A stretch of 64,000 nt of DNA, taken from positions 1 to 64,000 of the forward strand of contig JBALWH010000026.1 in the NCBI GenBank assembly GCA_036960175.1. Direction: 5' to 3'. A program made the translations under genes and the position numbers. The number at the start of each line of letters is the position of its first letter. Positions within the stretch are counted from its first letter, which is position 1. A model generated the notes under the pieces. That model searched no databases. It was not told the DNA's origin and saw nothing but the letters and a program-made list of their open reading frames with translations. The DNA comes from Motiliproteus sp036960175. Its GTDB lineage: Bacteria > Pseudomonadota > Gammaproteobacteria > Pseudomonadales > Balneatricaceae. Of the stretch, positions 62,893 through 64,000 are shown piece after piece.

Positions 62893-63678
62893 TTAGGAAA
62901 AGCGATGGGTTGAACGCTCATTACGATGCGTGTCAACGCGGCTATATTGTTCGGCTTTCTTGTCTCGTTTGGCTTCGATCCAATCAGCACCGATGTAGAA
63001 GACACTGGGCTTGGTCTTCTCTCCCCGTTTCAACACGGTGGTATCGAACTCATCCACCAGCTTCGCCACTTCGCTGCTTGGATCGTTCAGATCACCAAAA
63101 ATGCGGGCCTTGCCCGGACAGGTATTGACGCAGGAAGGGGCGACCCCCTGGGTGATACGATGCAGGCAAAAATCGCACTTGTCCGCCACACCGTTACCCT
63201 TGGTCAACTCGGGGTCGCCCTTAAAAGGATTCATAAAGCGGGCATCGTAAGGACAGGCCTCAACACACTTGGCACAGCCAATACATTTAGTCTCATCCAC
63301 GACCACAATGCCGTCGTCACGCTTGTAGGTGGCTTTGATATCTTCCGGACAGACTTCGACGCAGGGAGGCTTTGAACAGTGGTTGCACAGCCGCGGCAAC
63401 ATCCGCCGTTCGACATTTGGAAAGACCCCTGCCTCATGGTGCTCAACCCAAGAGCGCACGCCGCCAATGGGGACATCAAATTCCGTCTTGCAGGCAATGC
63501 TGCAGGCTTGGCATCCCGAACAGCGGCGCACATCAATCACCATGGCATAGCGCACCTCTTTCTTAGCCGCCTGCACGACGGTGGGAGCAGCCGCGGCCAC
63601 AGTCACCAGCGCAGATCCGGCACCGATACTTTTCAGCAGCCCTCTGCGGTTCATCTTTGGACCTGAATCGTTACTCAT
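62893..63678 (-). CDS. TAT-exported four-cluster ferredoxin subunit (PsrB/TtrB-like)
   Basis: A 261-residue protein. The TAT signal is NRRGLLKSIGAGSAL; the ATG at 63678 is used but one eight codons later (MNRRGLLK), with AGG before it, is possible. The cluster motifs are CSGCQACSIACK, CNHCSKPPCVEVCP, CIGCAKCVEACP and CDFCLHRITQG with CVNTCP. It transfers electrons between the catalytic subunit and a membrane quinone protein. No NrfD/PsrC-type anchor gene follows it; one may lie beyond the right edge. Confidence 0.93.
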   Translation of the reverse strand: MSNDSGPKMNRRGLLKSIGAGSALVTVAAAAPTVVQAAKKEVRYAMVIDVRRCSGCQACSIACKTEFDVPIGGVRSWVEHHEAGVFPNVERRMLPRLCNHCSKPPCVEVCPEDIKATYKRDDGIVVVDETKCIGCAKCVEACPYDARFMNPFKGDPELTKGNGVADKCDFCLHRITQGVAPSCVNTCPGKARIFGDLNDPSSEVAKLVDEFDTTVLKRGEKTKPSVFYIGADWIEAKRDKKAEQYSRVDTHRNERSTHRFS

Positions 63679-63778
63679 GCTCTTACCCTCGTCGCTCTTC
63701 GGTGTGATTGGCGGTGGTACACGGCCAACGGATTACAAGGATATCTGCAACATTCAATCCAACTATGTTTATCCTAAT

Positions 63779-63904
63779 AGTTACAAACAGTTACCAATAA
63801 CAGAGGCCTTTCAAGATCGATTTAGGTTACCTGCTGGTAACCTAAGTAATAACAATTGCTGGCATCGGTGTTACCAAAAAGTAACCACTGATCAGTGGTT
63901 ACTT
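63779..63904. promoter_or_regulatory. Cluster of GTTACC/GGTAAC repeats and a 26-bp palindrome upstream of the molybdoenzyme operon
   Basis: Two direct AGTTAC units ten bases apart (63779, 63789); a perfect dyad TTAGGTTACC (63822-63831) with GGTAACCTAA (63836-63845); then TGTTACC (63869-63875) and a perfect 26-bp palindrome (63879-63904) built on GTAACCACTGA. Repeated symmetric copies of one core suggest a regulator-binding array controlling the Fe-S/molybdoenzyme/TorD operon. The last palindrome could instead terminate an upstream gene. Confidence 0.5.
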
Positions 63905-64000
63905 CCAACGCCTCTGACGCGGAAACCGTCGCTGTTGGACTGATACGTAAAAATGGGGAACCTCAGCCCTGATGTTTGCGGCATCAAAGCACCTGTAGGC
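63899..64000 (-). CDS. Possible C-terminal end of a gene running in from the right edge
   Basis: The minus strand reads without a stop from the window edge for 33 codons to a TAA at 63901-63899, ending in QQRRFPRQRRWK. The basic tail and plausible composition (AYRCFDAANIRAEVPHF) fit a protein end, but the piece is too short to be sure, and its stop codon lies inside the palindrome. Confidence 0.3.
   Translation of the reverse strand, partial: AYRCFDAANIRAEVPHFYVSVQQRRFPRQRRWK

Noticed and set aside
1..64000. CRISPR arrays, tRNA or rRNA genes, prophage genes, intact insertion sequences
   Set aside because: No regularly spaced repeats, cloverleaf-type sequences, rRNA segments, phage structural genes or full transposase genes were seen.

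Overview
The window looks like chromosomal DNA of a mid-GC, probably marine, gammaproteobacterium. This is inferred from the housekeeping genes (htpG, rsuA, rluA, rluE, a CspA-type gene, a Pat-type acyltransferase) and from small families common in marine gammaproteobacteria (SEC-C/PBPRA1643, DUF6172, DUF2986, DUF1456). No rRNA, tRNA, CRISPR array or intact transposase gene was seen. The dominant theme is energy metabolism on hydrogen, formate, a molybdoenzyme substrate and small organic acids, together with two-component and cyclic-di-GMP signalling.

Left part (1-14.4 kb): a sulfur/PLP locus (truncated D-cysteine desulfhydrase or cysteate lyase, TauE exporter, divergent LysR regulator, RidA); a 1.2-kb gene-poor stretch; a lone ArsR regulator with the two-cysteine layout of BigR/SqrR; a Pat-type synthetase-GNAT fusion; htpG; a DUF599 membrane protein; rluE; a FetB-like permease; an AraC/MFS divergent pair; and a cold-shock gene.

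Hydrogenase island (14.4-32.5 kb, all minus strand): transcribed right to left as hybO-hybA-hybB-hybC-hybD-hybG-hybE-hupK-hypA-hypB-hoxA-hypF-hypC-hypD-hypE-hypX. It encodes an E. coli Hyd-2-like membrane-associated NiFe uptake hydrogenase, nearly all of its maturation machinery, a sigma-54 activator, and HypX, which makes the CO ligand from formyl-tetrahydrofolate. The small subunit has glycines at both supernumerary-cysteine positions of O2-tolerant enzymes, so HypX beside it is notable. hupK is split by a single in-frame TGA. Upstream of hybO lie a sigma-54-like promoter inside a dyad of FNR-like half-sites and a candidate ~140-nt structured RNA with mutually exclusive helices and a strong terminator.

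Signalling and uptake (32.5-45.1 kb): an HDOD-kinase followed by a receiver-PAS-GGDEF-EAL protein; then, on the minus strand, a Cache-domain kinase with a NarL-type regulator, a solute-binding-like protein and a TRAP transporter (dctPQM, TakP-like). A near-identical 23-bp motif sits at a similar distance upstream of both the kinase gene and dctP. A PhzF-family gene is divergent from dctP.

Right part (45.2-64 kb): an NAD-linked formate dehydrogenase operon (fdsG-fdsB-fdsA-fdhD); a run of small conserved genes with rluA and rsuA; a 263-bp MITE-like element with terminal inverted repeats and TTAG target duplications; a Cache-GGDEF diguanylate cyclase; a citrate synthase; and a TAT-exported molybdoenzyme operon (PsrB/TtrB-like Fe-S subunit, PsrA/TtrA-like catalytic subunit, TorD-like chaperone) preceded by a cluster of GTTACC-type repeats that includes a perfect 26-bp palindrome.
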